Shown here: one piece after another, positions 18,989 to 27,121 of the stretch
Position numbering within the stretch: the stretch's first letter is position 1
Layout: the number at the start of each line of letters is the position of its first letter
From: Frondihabitans sucicola
GTDB lineage: Bacteria; Actinomycetota; Actinomycetes; Actinomycetales; Microbacteriaceae
Assembly (NCBI RefSeq): GCF_030296615.1
Contig: NZ_AP027732.1
Span: 62,001 to 126,000, forward strand
Length of the DNA: 64,000 nucleotides
Direction of reading: 5' to 3'
Translations under genes and position numbers: made by a program
Notes under the pieces: generated by a model
What the model saw: the letters and a program-made list of their open reading frames with translations, nothing else
Told to the model about the DNA's origin: nothing
The model's database searches: none

Positions 18989-19945
18989 ATGAGCGCAGTC
19001 GAGTCACGAACCATCCGATTCCACGAGGTCGGCGAACCCCTCGACGTCCTGCGCGAGGAGCGGACCTCGATCCCCGACCCGGGCCCGGGCCCGGGGAGGA
19101 TTCGGGTCCACGTGGCAGCCGTCGGTCTCAACCCGGCCGACTGGGAGCTCTGCCGGGGCTTCATGCCCGGTGCCCTTCCGCGCGGCATCGGATTCGACGT
19201 CGCGGGAACCGTCGACGCCATCGGAGAGGGAGTCGACGACGTGGCCGTCGGAGAGCTCGTGTTCGGATCGTCGGACTTCGCGGCGGAGCCGAGTGCGGGT
19301 GCCGCCGACTTCGCGATCCTGGACCTGTGGTTCGCCGTCCCGGTCGGGCTCGACGCCGTTCATGCGGCGGTTCTGCCGATGGTGCTGCAGACCGCGGCCT
19401 GGACCCTCCACCTGGTGAGTGTGAAGCCGGGCGAGACCGTGCTCATCCACGGGGCGGGCGGCATGGTCGGCTACGCGGCCGTGCAGATCGCCCTGCGCGC
19501 CGGCGCCCGAGTGATTGCCACGGCGGGCACGACGTTCGCCGCCGACCTCGAGGCCTTCGGCGCCATGGTGACGCCCTACGGCGACGGCATGGTCGAGCGG
19601 GTCCGGGCGCTCTCCGACGGGCCGATCGATCACGTGCTCGACGTGTCCCGTCCCAACGCCGGCGCGATCGCTGCCCTCGTCGAGATCGCGGATGACCCGA
19701 AACGCGTGGTCACCATCAGCAACCATGACGAGGCACGCAGCCGGGGCGCCCGCGTCAACATCGACGAGCTCATGGCCGTGGGCGGGTTTCCGACCTCCGA
19801 CTTCCTGGCCGACTACGCGGCCCTGAGCGCCGTGGGCGAGTTCACGATCCCCGTGGCGAAGACGTTCCCGCTCGCCGAGTGGCGCACCGCCGCCGAGCTC
19901 AGCCTGTCCGGGGCGCCGCACGGGAAGGTTGTGCTGATTCCGTAG
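18989..19945 (+). CDS. NADP-dependent medium-chain quinone oxidoreductase
   Basis: MDR-superfamily reductase, 318 residues. The N-terminal GroES-like fold has VAAVGLNPADWEL and a GFDVAGTV motif. The cofactor fold carries HGAGGMVGYAAVQIA. Cysteine ligands for structural zinc are absent, as in quinone/enone reductases. GAAGGAG precedes the ATG at good spacing. It is probably controlled by the divergent TetR protein. Likely role: NADPH-dependent reduction of quinones or enones. Confidence 0.88.
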   Translation: MSAVESRTIRFHEVGEPLDVLREERTSIPDPGPGPGRIRVHVAAVGLNPADWELCRGFMPGALPRGIGFDVAGTVDAIGEGVDDVAVGELVFGSSDFAAEPSAGAADFAILDLWFAVPVGLDAVHAAVLPMVLQTAAWTLHLVSVKPGETVLIHGAGGMVGYAAVQIALRAGARVIATAGTTFAADLEAFGAMVTPYGDGMVERVRALSDGPIDHVLDVSRPNAGAIAALVEIADDPKRVVTISNHDEARSRGARVNIDELMAVGGFPTSDFLADYAALSAVGEFTIPVAKTFPLAEWRTAAELSLSGAPHGKVVLIP

Positions 19946-20042
19946 CTCGGCGGGTCCGGGTGACACGAAAGCAGGAGTGCTCTCAGGTGGCGGCGGGTAA
20001 GCACGGGGTATCGCCGCGGACGCGGCGGACGAAAGGAGCACC

Positions 20043-20877
20043 ATGCCCGAGATCACTGCTCACCACGGACTGTTCAAAGACACCAAGCTGCACGTGGACG
20101 ACACCGGTGGTTCCGGTCGCCCGATCGTCCTGATCCACGGCTGGCCGCTGTCGGGAGCGTCGTGGAACCACCAGGTCCCGGCTCTCGTCGACGCCGGCTA
20201 CCGGGTCATCACCTACGACCGCCGCGGCTTCGGCCGCAGTGACAAGCCCAAGACCGGTTACGACTACGACCACCTCGCAGAAGACCTGCACACGATCGTC
20301 ACCGAGCTCGACCTCGACGACGTGACCCTCGTCGGCTTCTCCATGGGCGGCGGCGAAGTCGCACGCTGGTTCTCGAAGTACGGCGCCGAGCGGCTCCACA
20401 GCGTCGTGTTCGCGTCGGCCGTGCCGCCGTACCTGCTCCAGGGCTCGGACAACCCGGACGGACCCCTGCCGAAGACGCAGGCTGCGGAGATGACCGCGGG
20501 GCTCACGAAAGACGAAGACGCCTTCTACGACGACTTCATCACGCAGTTCTTCTCGGTCGACGGCGAGCTGAAAGTCAGCGAGGCGGATCGCCAGGAAGCC
20601 CTGGCCCTCGCCAGGCAGGCGTCCAAGATCGCGGCCCTCGGGGCGATGGCGTCGTTCGCGAACACCGACTTCCGCGACGACCTCACGAAGGTCACCGTGC
20701 CGACCCTCGTCATCCACGGCGACGGAGACGGCGTCGTGCCCTCGAAGGCTCCGGTGCCCGCACGCACGCGGCGATCGCCGGCTCCCAGCTCTACGTCGTC
20801 GAGGAGCCCCGCACGGCGTCACCGTCAGCCACGCCGACGAATGGAACCGTGCCGTCCTGGAGTTCCTTGCCACCTAG
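20043..20877 (+). CDS. alpha/beta hydrolase, non-heme chloroperoxidase-like (two apparent frameshifts)
   Basis: 278 residues after adding one base near 20740 and one near 20795. The repaired C-terminus then reads through to the TAG at 20875-20877. The catalytic triad is visible: serine in GFSMGGGEVAR, aspartate in HGDGDGVVP and histidine in the repaired PHGVTVSH. The oxyanion motif is HGWPLSG. It belongs to the cofactor-free haloperoxidase/esterase group; the natural substrate is unknown. AAAGGAG precedes the ATG. Confidence 0.85.
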
Positions 20878-20982
20878 GCGCGGCGGACTCCGATCGCGAC
20901 CTGCGAGCGGTGCGGTGCCGCGGGCAGCCGTCGGGCCGGTGGTGACATCACGTCGTCCCCCGTTCGACGGTGGTCCGGGCCC

Positions 20983-21960
20983 CTAGTGGATCGCGCCGGC
21001 GGCGGTCCGAACGCGCAGCGCGCCCGGCTCGACCCAGGCCCTGAAGGCCACGGCTCGGCCGAACCCGTCGCCGTCGAGCTCGATCTCTTCGGGGCGAGAG
21101 AAACGAGCCGTGAAGGCCGTCGCCGTGTCGTAGTGAAGATCGCGGTCGCTCTTCTGTTCACCCGCGAGTTCTCGGCCCGTCTTGGTGCGCCGCACCACCT
21201 GGTTCGTCCAGGCGACCTTCGCGAGAGTGCGGACCCACCCGAAGAAGCCGCCGGGGCGGGCCATCAGCAAATCGAGAAGGCCGTCGTCCAGCACGGCATC
21301 GGGCAGGAGCAGGACGTTCCCGGGAAGGGAACCGCAGTTGGCCAGGATCAGAGTGTGAACCGTCGCGTGAAACGGTGTGTCGTCGTCGAGCCGGAACTGG
21401 ACGTGGAGCTCGCGCTTGTCACGGAGGGACGCGGCCATCGCTTTCAGGTAGGCCGCCCACCCCGCTTTCTTCTTGAGGCCCTCGTCGGTATTGGCGATCA
21501 TCTTGGCGTCCAGACCCAGACCGGCCATGACGACGAAGGCGTGACTGTCCCGGGTTTTGTCGTGCCGTTCGATGCGGATCATGCCGAGGTCGATCCTGCG
21601 TTCTTCACCCGTGAACGCGGCCCGGATGCTCCCGGGTACATCGTCGAGGGACATCCCGAGGTTACGGGCGAGAAGGTTACCCGTGCCCGACGGGAGAAGG
21701 GCGACGGGAACGTCGTGGCCCCGCACGGCCTCGACGACGGCGCGGACGGTTCCGTCGCCTCCCGCCACGATCACCAGGTCCACCCCGCGATCGAGCGCTC
21801 GACCGGTCGCCTCCTGACCGACGTCGTCGACCGAGGTCTCGAACCAGAGGGTCTCGGCCCACCCGGCCTCGGAGGCTTCGCGGGCCACAGTCGCTTGCAG
21901 CGACTCGAGGTCGATCTTGACGGGGTTGTAGATGACCGCAGCGGTCTTGGGATCGGTCAT
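20983..21960 (-). CDS. diacylglycerol/lipid kinase family protein
   Basis: 325 residues, DAGK/YegS fold. The nucleotide-binding motif is VAGGDGTVRAV, followed by LLPSGTGNLLARNLG. I chose the ATG at 21960 (MTDPKTAAVIYNP), the natural start of the fold; the longer frame begins with arginine-rich sequence. It phosphorylates diacylglycerol or another membrane lipid. The adjacent PAP2 phosphatase gene in the same orientation suggests linked lipid turnover. Confidence 0.9.
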   Translation of the reverse strand: MTDPKTAAVIYNPVKIDLESLQATVAREASEAGWAETLWFETSVDDVGQEATGRALDRGVDLVIVAGGDGTVRAVVEAVRGHDVPVALLPSGTGNLLARNLGMSLDDVPGSIRAAFTGEERRIDLGMIRIERHDKTRDSHAFVVMAGLGLDAKMIANTDEGLKKKAGWAAYLKAMAASLRDKRELHVQFRLDDDTPFHATVHTLILANCGSLPGNVLLLPDAVLDDGLLDLLMARPGGFFGWVRTLAKVAWTNQVVRRTKTGRELAGEQKSDRDLHYDTATAFTARFSRPEEIELDGDGFGRAVAFRAWVEPGALRVRTAAGAIH

Positions 21961-22017
21961 TGGCTCCAGCGTAGGGGCGCCGGCGGCTCGACGCCGCCCC
22001 TTGCGCACCGCGGCTCA

Positions 22018-22836
22018 TCATGCCTTCGACGACGCTTCGGGAGCTCTCTTGCTCGTGAGGTAAAGGCGGTGGCTCGTGACGACGAGGCCGAGCCAGCCGG
22101 TGCCCGTGGTCCAGCCGACGAGGACGTCCGTGAACCAGTGGGCGCCGAGCAGCACCCGGCTGAGACCGACCGCGGCGGCGGTGCCGGCACCCGCGGCGAT
22201 GATGGCGGCCTGCGGGAGCTGCTTCCGTCGGCCGAGGACGAGAAGGTACGCGAGTGTGCCGGCGATCGTCGTGGCGTTCAGAGTGTGGCCGGACGGGAAG
22301 GACGGCGACGACTCGAAGGGAGCGATGGCGTCGTGCCGAGCAGGTCGATTGCGGCGGATCATCCCCTTTCCGCTGAGGGTCATCAGGAGTGAGCCGCTGC
22401 CGGCCGCGACCAGCAGGGTCAGCGGAGTCCGCGTTCGGCGCCGTCGCGCGAGGACGGCGGCTGCCGTCAGGGTCAGGATCGGCATTCCGATCGGCCCGAA
22501 CACCCGGGCGATGCTCGACGCTGCCTGGTCGAGCCCGGGTGATCGGAGACGTTTCGCGGCCGCCAGGATGGGCTTGTCGAGAGTCTGAATGCCGGTGCTG
22601 CCCGACACGGAGTCGAAGATTCGAGACGCCGAATACGCGGTGGCGACGGAGATGGCGCCGCCGACGGCCAGCGAGGCGATCAGGGCACCGTGGGCACCGA
22701 TGACCTCGCTGAGCCGGCGATGCTGGTGCGCCAGCCCGCGGCCGGCCGGAGTCGTCCACGCGGTGACGTCCTGCCGCCCCACGAAGCGTGCGTGCGTCTC
22801 TTCCGCGCCTGGTGCGCCTTCCGTCGACTCGCTCAT
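22018..22836 (-). CDS. PAP2-family membrane phosphatase
   Basis: 272 residues, five to six membrane segments. The PAP2 signature is complete: KGMIRRNRP, PSFPSGHT and SRVLLGAHWFTDVLVG. The start at 22836 (MSESTEG) is preferred because the frame upstream overlaps the DUF7882-type gene. It probably dephosphorylates undecaprenyl pyrophosphate or phosphatidic-acid-type lipids. It is followed 57 bases downstream by the lipid kinase. Confidence 0.92.
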   Translation of the reverse strand: MSESTEGAPGAEETHARFVGRQDVTAWTTPAGRGLAHQHRRLSEVIGAHGALIASLAVGGAISVATAYSASRIFDSVSGSTGIQTLDKPILAAAKRLRSPGLDQAASSIARVFGPIGMPILTLTAAAVLARRRRTRTPLTLLVAAGSGSLLMTLSGKGMIRRNRPARHDAIAPFESSPSFPSGHTLNATTIAGTLAYLLVLGRRKQLPQAAIIAAGAGTAAAVGLSRVLLGAHWFTDVLVGWTTGTGWLGLVVTSHRLYLTSKRAPEASSKA

Positions 22837-22979
22837 CGACCGAGTCTGCTCTCCGAGGTTGTGCGGGGGCCTGCGATGTCGAGCCCGTTCTCCCCCGCGG
22901 CATCGGTTGCTTCGGGAACGCCGCCGCAGATCGCGCGATCCAGGGCACACACGACCCGCGGCGAAGTGAGAGACCCGCC

Positions 22980-23303
22980 CTAACCCGCTGACGAAAGCTC
23001 GGGGCCCCTCGGTTCGGCCGAGTAGACGAGACCCGTCCCGGCGTTGGCAGACGCCTCGAGGACGGCGAGCCACGACCGGTTGATGCTGGGTGACCGTCCA
23101 CCGAGGAAACGGAAGTACAGGACGCTCGTCGGATCGAGCCAGATCGAGCTGTGTCCGCTTCCTTCCGCGGCCGAGTCGGACCAACTGAACAGAAAACTCT
23201 CGCGGCGACGGAGCTTGGCGGTGATCACGATCTGGAGGTGGACGAGCGCTCGGTCGTCGAACGTCGCCGTGATGCCTGGATTTCCGTACATGAGCGTGCC
23301 CAT
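22980..23303 (-). CDS. short conserved actinobacterial protein (DUF7882-like)
   Basis: 107 residues, starting MGTLMYGNPG and containing FDDRALVHLQIVITAKLRR and SWSDS...SSIWLDP. I recognise this as the small protein common in Microbacteriaceae that databases often mislabel as an ATP-dependent DNA ligase. It has no ligase motif and its function is unknown. It is mainly useful as a taxonomic marker. Confidence 0.8.
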   Translation of the reverse strand: MGTLMYGNPGITATFDDRALVHLQIVITAKLRRRESFLFSWSDSAAEGSGHSSIWLDPTSVLYFRFLGGRSPSINRSWLAVLEASANAGTGLVYSAEPRGPELSSAG

Positions 23304-23440
23304 GAGAGCTGTCTCCGTCTCGCTGTCCCCTGAGACTACGGGCGCAATCGCTTCTGCACCATTCGTCGCCGTCCGAAGGTTCGCCCGTCACCGACAAATC
23401 GCACACGTCCGAAGGCGGGATAGGGTAAGCGCTGGCGTGA

Positions 23441-23539
23441 GCATCTGCTCATCGACAATGGCAAACCGGGTGCGAACCCGCGACGCAAAGGCACGGGACC
23501 CACGCGGTCAGCCGGCCCACCAAGCGGCTGAGGCGATGC
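23441..23539 (+). promoter_or_regulatory. c-di-GMP-I (GEMM-type) riboswitch before bphO-bphP
   Basis: Matches the GEMM-I layout: GGCAAACC (23459-23466), a hairpin CGGGT-GCGA-ACCCG with a GNRA loop (23467-23480), GACGCAAAG (23482-23490), then a P3-like arm and CCGGCCCACCAAG. The G after the unpaired base in the first strand (G20 by my recollection of the Vc2 numbering) is G, as in c-di-GMP and not cGAMP sensors. GCATC and CTCA in the 5' arm can pair with TGAG (Shine-Dalgarno) and GATGC, which contains the bphO start codon. This predicts translational shut-off when c-di-GMP is bound. A possible -10 (TAGGGT) lies at 23421-23426. Confidence 0.85.
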
Positions 23540-24135
23540 CCATGCTCACGACCACCCTGGCCCAACGTCTGCGACTCGACACTGCCGACGACCACCTGCG
23601 GGCCGAGTCGGCTCTGGGGCTGCCCGCCTCGCTCCTCTCCCGGACCGACTACGCGCGACTCGTCGATCGTCTGATCTCGTTCCACCTGGCTGTCGAGGCG
23701 ATCTTGGCGGAACCTCGGTGGCGCGACGACTGGGTCGGTGCCGGAATCGTCCTGTCCGATCACGTCCGATCCCCTCTCCTCGAGGACGATCTTCGATCCC
23801 TCGATTCGTCCTCTCCGGCGGTGCGCGAGACCGTCCGATTGGCGGGCTTCGCCTCCTTCGGCGAAGTGCTCGGTCTCCTCTACGTCATCGAGGGGTCTTC
23901 GCTGGGCGGTCGAGTCCTCGGTCCGCTCATTCGCGCTCGCCTCGGAGACGTGCCGACGCGCTTCTACGACGGAGACGGACGCGACCATCCGCGACCGTGG
24001 CGGTCACTGCAGGCGGCGCTGACTGGATTCGACGATCGTGGCGGCGATCAGCGCGAGGTCGTTGGGGGCGCGCGTCTCGCCTTCGACCTGTTCGGATCCC
24101 GTCTGGACTCGACGCTCTGGTCGTCGCTCCGATGA
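23536..24135 (+). CDS. bphO: biliverdin-producing heme oxygenase
   Basis: Opens heme to biliverdin, the chromophore of the phytochrome encoded next. It has 199 residues. The proximal heme ligand is His20 in RLRLDTADDHLRAE and the distal helix motif is YVIEGSSLGGRVLG. Start: ATG 23536, or the ATG two codons later at 23542; the open frame further upstream is riboswitch sequence. Its stop overlaps the bphP start (ATGA), so the two proteins are made together. Confidence 0.92.
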   Translation: MPMLTTTLAQRLRLDTADDHLRAESALGLPASLLSRTDYARLVDRLISFHLAVEAILAEPRWRDDWVGAGIVLSDHVRSPLLEDDLRSLDSSSPAVRETVRLAGFASFGEVLGLLYVIEGSSLGGRVLGPLIRARLGDVPTRFYDGDGRDHPRPWRSLQAALTGFDDRGGDQREVVGGARLAFDLFGSRLDSTLWSSLR

Positions 24136-26129
24136 AAGACACCGAGATCCTCCGCCCCGACGGCGAGGACACCCGCCTCGCAGAATGTGTCCTGGAACCG
24201 CTCCGACGCCCTGGCGCCGTTCAGCCGCACGGGATCCTGTTCGTCCTGGACAGGCAGGGCCGACTCGTTCTCGAAGTGAGCGACAGCATCGCGGAGACCC
24301 TGCACGTGCCGGTGCTCGACGTGCTCTCCCGACCCCTTGCCGCCCTGGTCGGTGACGACGCGCTTCAGGCGATCGTCGAGGTGGCCGACGCGGCTCCGGG
24401 CTCGAGCAATCCCGTGCCGATCCGCGTCGGAGAGCAGGACTTCGACGCGATCGTCCACCGGAGCGGCGCGAACGTCATCGTCGAGCTCGAGCCGTCGCTC
24501 CCCGGGGTCGGCCGAGCGGAAACCTCTGCGGTGTTCGCCGCGGTACACCGTCTGGCGCGGCTGACGACGCCCGAAGCGCTGTGGGCGGAGACCGCCGACA
24601 CCGTCAGCCAACTCACCGGTTTCGACCGGGTCATGGTCTACCACTTCCATGAGGACGACCACGGGCAGGTCGTCGGCGAAGCGGCCCAGACGGGCATGGA
24701 TCCGTATCTCGGCCTGCATTTTCCCGCCTCCGACATCCCCGCGCAGGCGCGTGAGCTGTACCTCACGAAGCTGTCGCGCTCCATCGTCTCGAGCGCGGAG
24801 AACGGCTCGGCCCTCGTCTCTCCGGACGAGGGCGCCGGCGCATCGACGGTCGATCTCGGTCAAGCGGAGCTCCGGAGCGTGTCGCCACATCATCTTGAGT
24901 TCATGCGCAACATGGGACAAGCCTCGACTCTGTCGTTCTCTTTGATCCACGACGGAGTCCTCATCGGCATGATCACCTGCGCCCACCGCACGCCGCACCG
25001 GGTCCCCTACTTCGTCCGGCAGGGTATCGAGGTGCTCGCCGGACAGGTGGCTCTGCAACTGAGCTCCATGGCGGAGATCGAGAAGCTTCGCACGCAGGTG
25101 CGGTTCCAGGGCATCCGGACTCGCCTGATCGAGGGCCTGTCGACGGGGGTCGGAATGGCCGACGCTCTCCTCGGCGGCAGCACGACGCTGCTGACCCTCG
25201 TCCCTGCGGACGGTGTCACGCTCGTCATCGATGGCGAGGCGTCGTCGCTCGGCCGAGTACCGGACGACGCGGGCCTCGTCCGAGCGAGCCGAGCTCTGCA
25301 GGAGCTGAGTCCGGACAGGCGTCTGGCGACCGAGGCGCTCGGCGTGGAGGCGCCCGCGCTGGCGGCGCTGTTGCCCGATGTCGCGGGAATCGTGATCGTT
25401 CCGATCGGCCGCGGGGACGACTTCATCGCCTGGTTCCGGGGTGAAGTCGCGCAGAGCGTGGACTGGCTCGGGGACACGGCCCTCGGCAACAGGCAGACGC
25501 CCCTGTCGCCCCGCAACTCGTTCTCCTCCTGGACCCAGAGCGTCTCGGGGAGGTCGCTTCCCTGGGCCGGCCTCGATCGCGAAGCCGCCGAGCTGTCGCG
25601 CGACCTCGACGGCTTCCTGCTTCAGGAAGCCGAGTCGAAGCTCGCCGACCTCGCCGTCACGGACGTGCTGACCGGACTTCCCAATCGTCGGCTCCTGGTC
25701 GATCGCCTCGAACACGGTCTGACGAAATACGCGCGCGGCGAAGACCTGTCGCTGCTGTTCCTCGACCTGGACGGGTTCAAGAGCGTCAACGACGAACTTG
25801 GACACGACACCGGGGATCTTTTGCTCATCCACGTCGCGGGGCAGCTTCGTCTGGCCACTCGCGACCAGGACACGGTCGCCCGCCTCGGTGGCGACGAGTT
25901 CGTCATCCTGTGCGAGAACACGACGGCGGAGGAGGCGGACAGCGTCGCCGAACGCGTCCTGGCCGCGCTCCGGATCCCGGTCCTGCTCGCCGGGACGTGG
26001 GTGACCGTCACGGCATCCGTCGGTATCGCGTCCGCGAACTTCACCCGGAGTGCGGCCGAACTCCTCCGGCAGGCGGACGAGGCCATGTACCGGGCGAAGA
26101 GCCGAGGACGAGACCGTGCCGCCAGATAG
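24132..26129 (+). CDS. bphP: bacteriophytochrome with GGDEF diguanylate cyclase output
   Basis: Red/far-red light sensor making c-di-GMP. It has 665 residues: PAS (about 1-120) with the biliverdin-linking Cys19 in LAECVLEPLRRPG, GAF (130-310) with PASDIPAQAR and His253/254 in SPHH, PHY (320-490) with the tongue motif PRNSF (460-464), and GGDEF (505-665) with intact GGDEF at 586-590. The inhibitory I-site RxxD (R577-D580) lies five residues before GGDEF. The start is the ATG overlapping bphO. The enzyme should be active and feedback-inhibited. A c-di-GMP riboswitch in its own leader adds a second feedback loop. Confidence 0.95.
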   Translation: MKDTEILRPDGEDTRLAECVLEPLRRPGAVQPHGILFVLDRQGRLVLEVSDSIAETLHVPVLDVLSRPLAALVGDDALQAIVEVADAAPGSSNPVPIRVGEQDFDAIVHRSGANVIVELEPSLPGVGRAETSAVFAAVHRLARLTTPEALWAETADTVSQLTGFDRVMVYHFHEDDHGQVVGEAAQTGMDPYLGLHFPASDIPAQARELYLTKLSRSIVSSAENGSALVSPDEGAGASTVDLGQAELRSVSPHHLEFMRNMGQASTLSFSLIHDGVLIGMITCAHRTPHRVPYFVRQGIEVLAGQVALQLSSMAEIEKLRTQVRFQGIRTRLIEGLSTGVGMADALLGGSTTLLTLVPADGVTLVIDGEASSLGRVPDDAGLVRASRALQELSPDRRLATEALGVEAPALAALLPDVAGIVIVPIGRGDDFIAWFRGEVAQSVDWLGDTALGNRQTPLSPRNSFSSWTQSVSGRSLPWAGLDREAAELSRDLDGFLLQEAESKLADLAVTDVLTGLPNRRLLVDRLEHGLTKYARGEDLSLLFLDLDGFKSVNDELGHDTGDLLLIHVAGQLRLATRDQDTVARLGGDEFVILCENTTAEEADSVAERVLAALRIPVLLAGTWVTVTASVGIASANFTRSAAELLRQADEAMYRAKSRGRDRAAR

Positions 26130-26169
26130 TACGCCTCAGGAGGGGTTTCCGTGGGTATCCCGCCAGCCC

Positions 26170-26198
26170 TTGCAGACGAGCGGCGGCACGCCTACGTT
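26170..26198 (+). promoter_or_regulatory. candidate promoter for the second riboswitch transcript
   Basis: TTGCAG, 17 bases, TACGTT. It lies about 40 bases after the bphP stop and some 35-40 bases before the riboswitch, giving a leader of roughly 120 bases. A transcript from the upstream operon may also read through. Confidence 0.45.
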
Positions 26199-26237
26199 TA
26201 CGCCACCGACGAAGCCACTCAGACGTGACCGCACCAC

Positions 26238-26319
26238 CTCATCGAAACGGCAAACCCGGCGCAAGCCGGCGACGCAAAGCCACGGGACCGCCACGGTCAG
26301 CCGGGCCACCAACCGAGAG
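26238..26319 (+). promoter_or_regulatory. second c-di-GMP-I (GEMM-type) riboswitch
   Basis: It has the same layout as the first copy: GGCAAACC (26249-26256), hairpin CCGGC-GCAA-GCCGG with a GNRA loop (26256-26269), GACGCAAAGCC, stem GACCG-cca-CGGTC (26286-26298), then CCGGGCCACCAACCG. The discriminating G is again present. CTC at 26238-26240 can pair with the GAG of the GAGAGA ribosome-binding site (26315-26320) of the next gene, which would make it an off-switch for translation (inference). Confidence 0.85.
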
Positions 26320-26325
26320 AACGCA

Positions 26326-26853
26326 TTGACTCTGCACGACGCCCGACCGACCACCGCTTCCTCCGAGACACGCGGGCGGTGGTCCGTCGCTCTCGTGGAG
26401 AGGAGCGCCCGATCGCGGGAGGACACGGCCGCGCTGCAACTCCTCGCGATCTTCGACGTGCTCGACGACCTCTTCCGGCGGGGCGATCGGAACGCCCGGA
26501 TCTTCGTCGAGGCGCTCGGCACCATCGGGCGCGGCCAGGCCGTCGCGGCGGCGGACCGAGTCATCGAAGACGATTTCCGGCTGCTCGTGGAGACGCTCAC
26601 TCGAGACACGGATCTCGGCGAGGGGGACGACCTCGCACTCTCGTTCCGTCTGCTGGTCAACGGCGCCATCCTCAAGTCGCTTCGCGGTGATCACGACGCG
26701 TCCCTTCGCGCGAAATCGATGGCCGGCGATCTCCTGCACCGTCACGGGTTCCCCCGCGCCACGGGATCGACGCCGGCCCATCCTGCTCCGGCAGGATCGT
26801 GGGCCTCGCTCGACCTGGACTCCTACGCTGCGGACCGACCCTCATGGCCGTGA
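26326..26853 (+). CDS. riboswitch-controlled helical protein resembling a TetR C-terminal domain
   Basis: 175 residues from a TTG start (26326) with GAGAGA five bases upstream. All-helical. The stretches LLAIFDVLDDLFRRGD and LLVNGAILKSLRGDHDAS look like the ligand-binding half of TetR regulators, but the first 45 residues hold no helix-turn-helix and no DNA-binding domain is encoded. No riboswitch-free start fits better. Function unknown. Its place behind a c-di-GMP riboswitch and a c-di-GMP synthase suggests a role in the light/c-di-GMP response. Its stop overlaps the next small ORF by 10 bases. Confidence 0.7.
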   Translation: MTLHDARPTTASSETRGRWSVALVERSARSREDTAALQLLAIFDVLDDLFRRGDRNARIFVEALGTIGRGQAVAAADRVIEDDFRLLVETLTRDTDLGEGDDLALSFRLLVNGAILKSLRGDHDASLRAKSMAGDLLHRHGFPRATGSTPAHPAPAGSWASLDLDSYAADRPSWP

Positions 26854-27002
26854 ACGGCTTCGGCCTCTACCGGCGAGGCAACGGTTCCCTCGTTCGCATC
26901 GAGAGCCTGATCCCGTCCCGCTCGTCGTTGATGGCTTTCCTCGAGAATGCGCGACCCGATGACACGCAGACGGTCGCCATCGTTCTGATCGGCGAGGCGT
27001 AG
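26844..27002 (+). CDS. small hypothetical protein
   Basis: 52 residues starting MAVNGFGLYRRG, overlapping the upstream gene's end by 10 bases. It contains no membrane segment. The ending TVAIVLIGEA suggests a small alpha/beta fold. It is possibly the last gene of the second riboswitch's transcript. No family recognised, and coding status is not certain. Confidence 0.5.
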   Translation: MAVNGFGLYRRGNGSLVRIESLIPSRSSLMAFLENARPDDTQTVAIVLIGEA

Positions 27003-27121
27003 CCGCGCCTACGCCGCCCGAGGCCGAGCTGGTCGTCACCGACATCGGCGCCTCGACCGTCGTGTCGTCGTCACCCGAGTGGCTTCGGGCCGCGCCGGTC
27101 GCCAACGACTACGTTCCGAGC

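Noticed and set aside
22836..23406. In-frame 190-residue N-terminal extension of the PAP2 gene
   Set aside because: It lies opposite nothing useful, overlaps the DUF7882-type gene and shows no protein-like composition; the family start is at 22836.
23441..23539. Cobalamin or other purine-type riboswitch for the bphO leader
   Set aside because: The GGCAAACC, GNRA hairpin and GACGCAAAG order fits GEMM-I and not the B12 box or purine aptamers.
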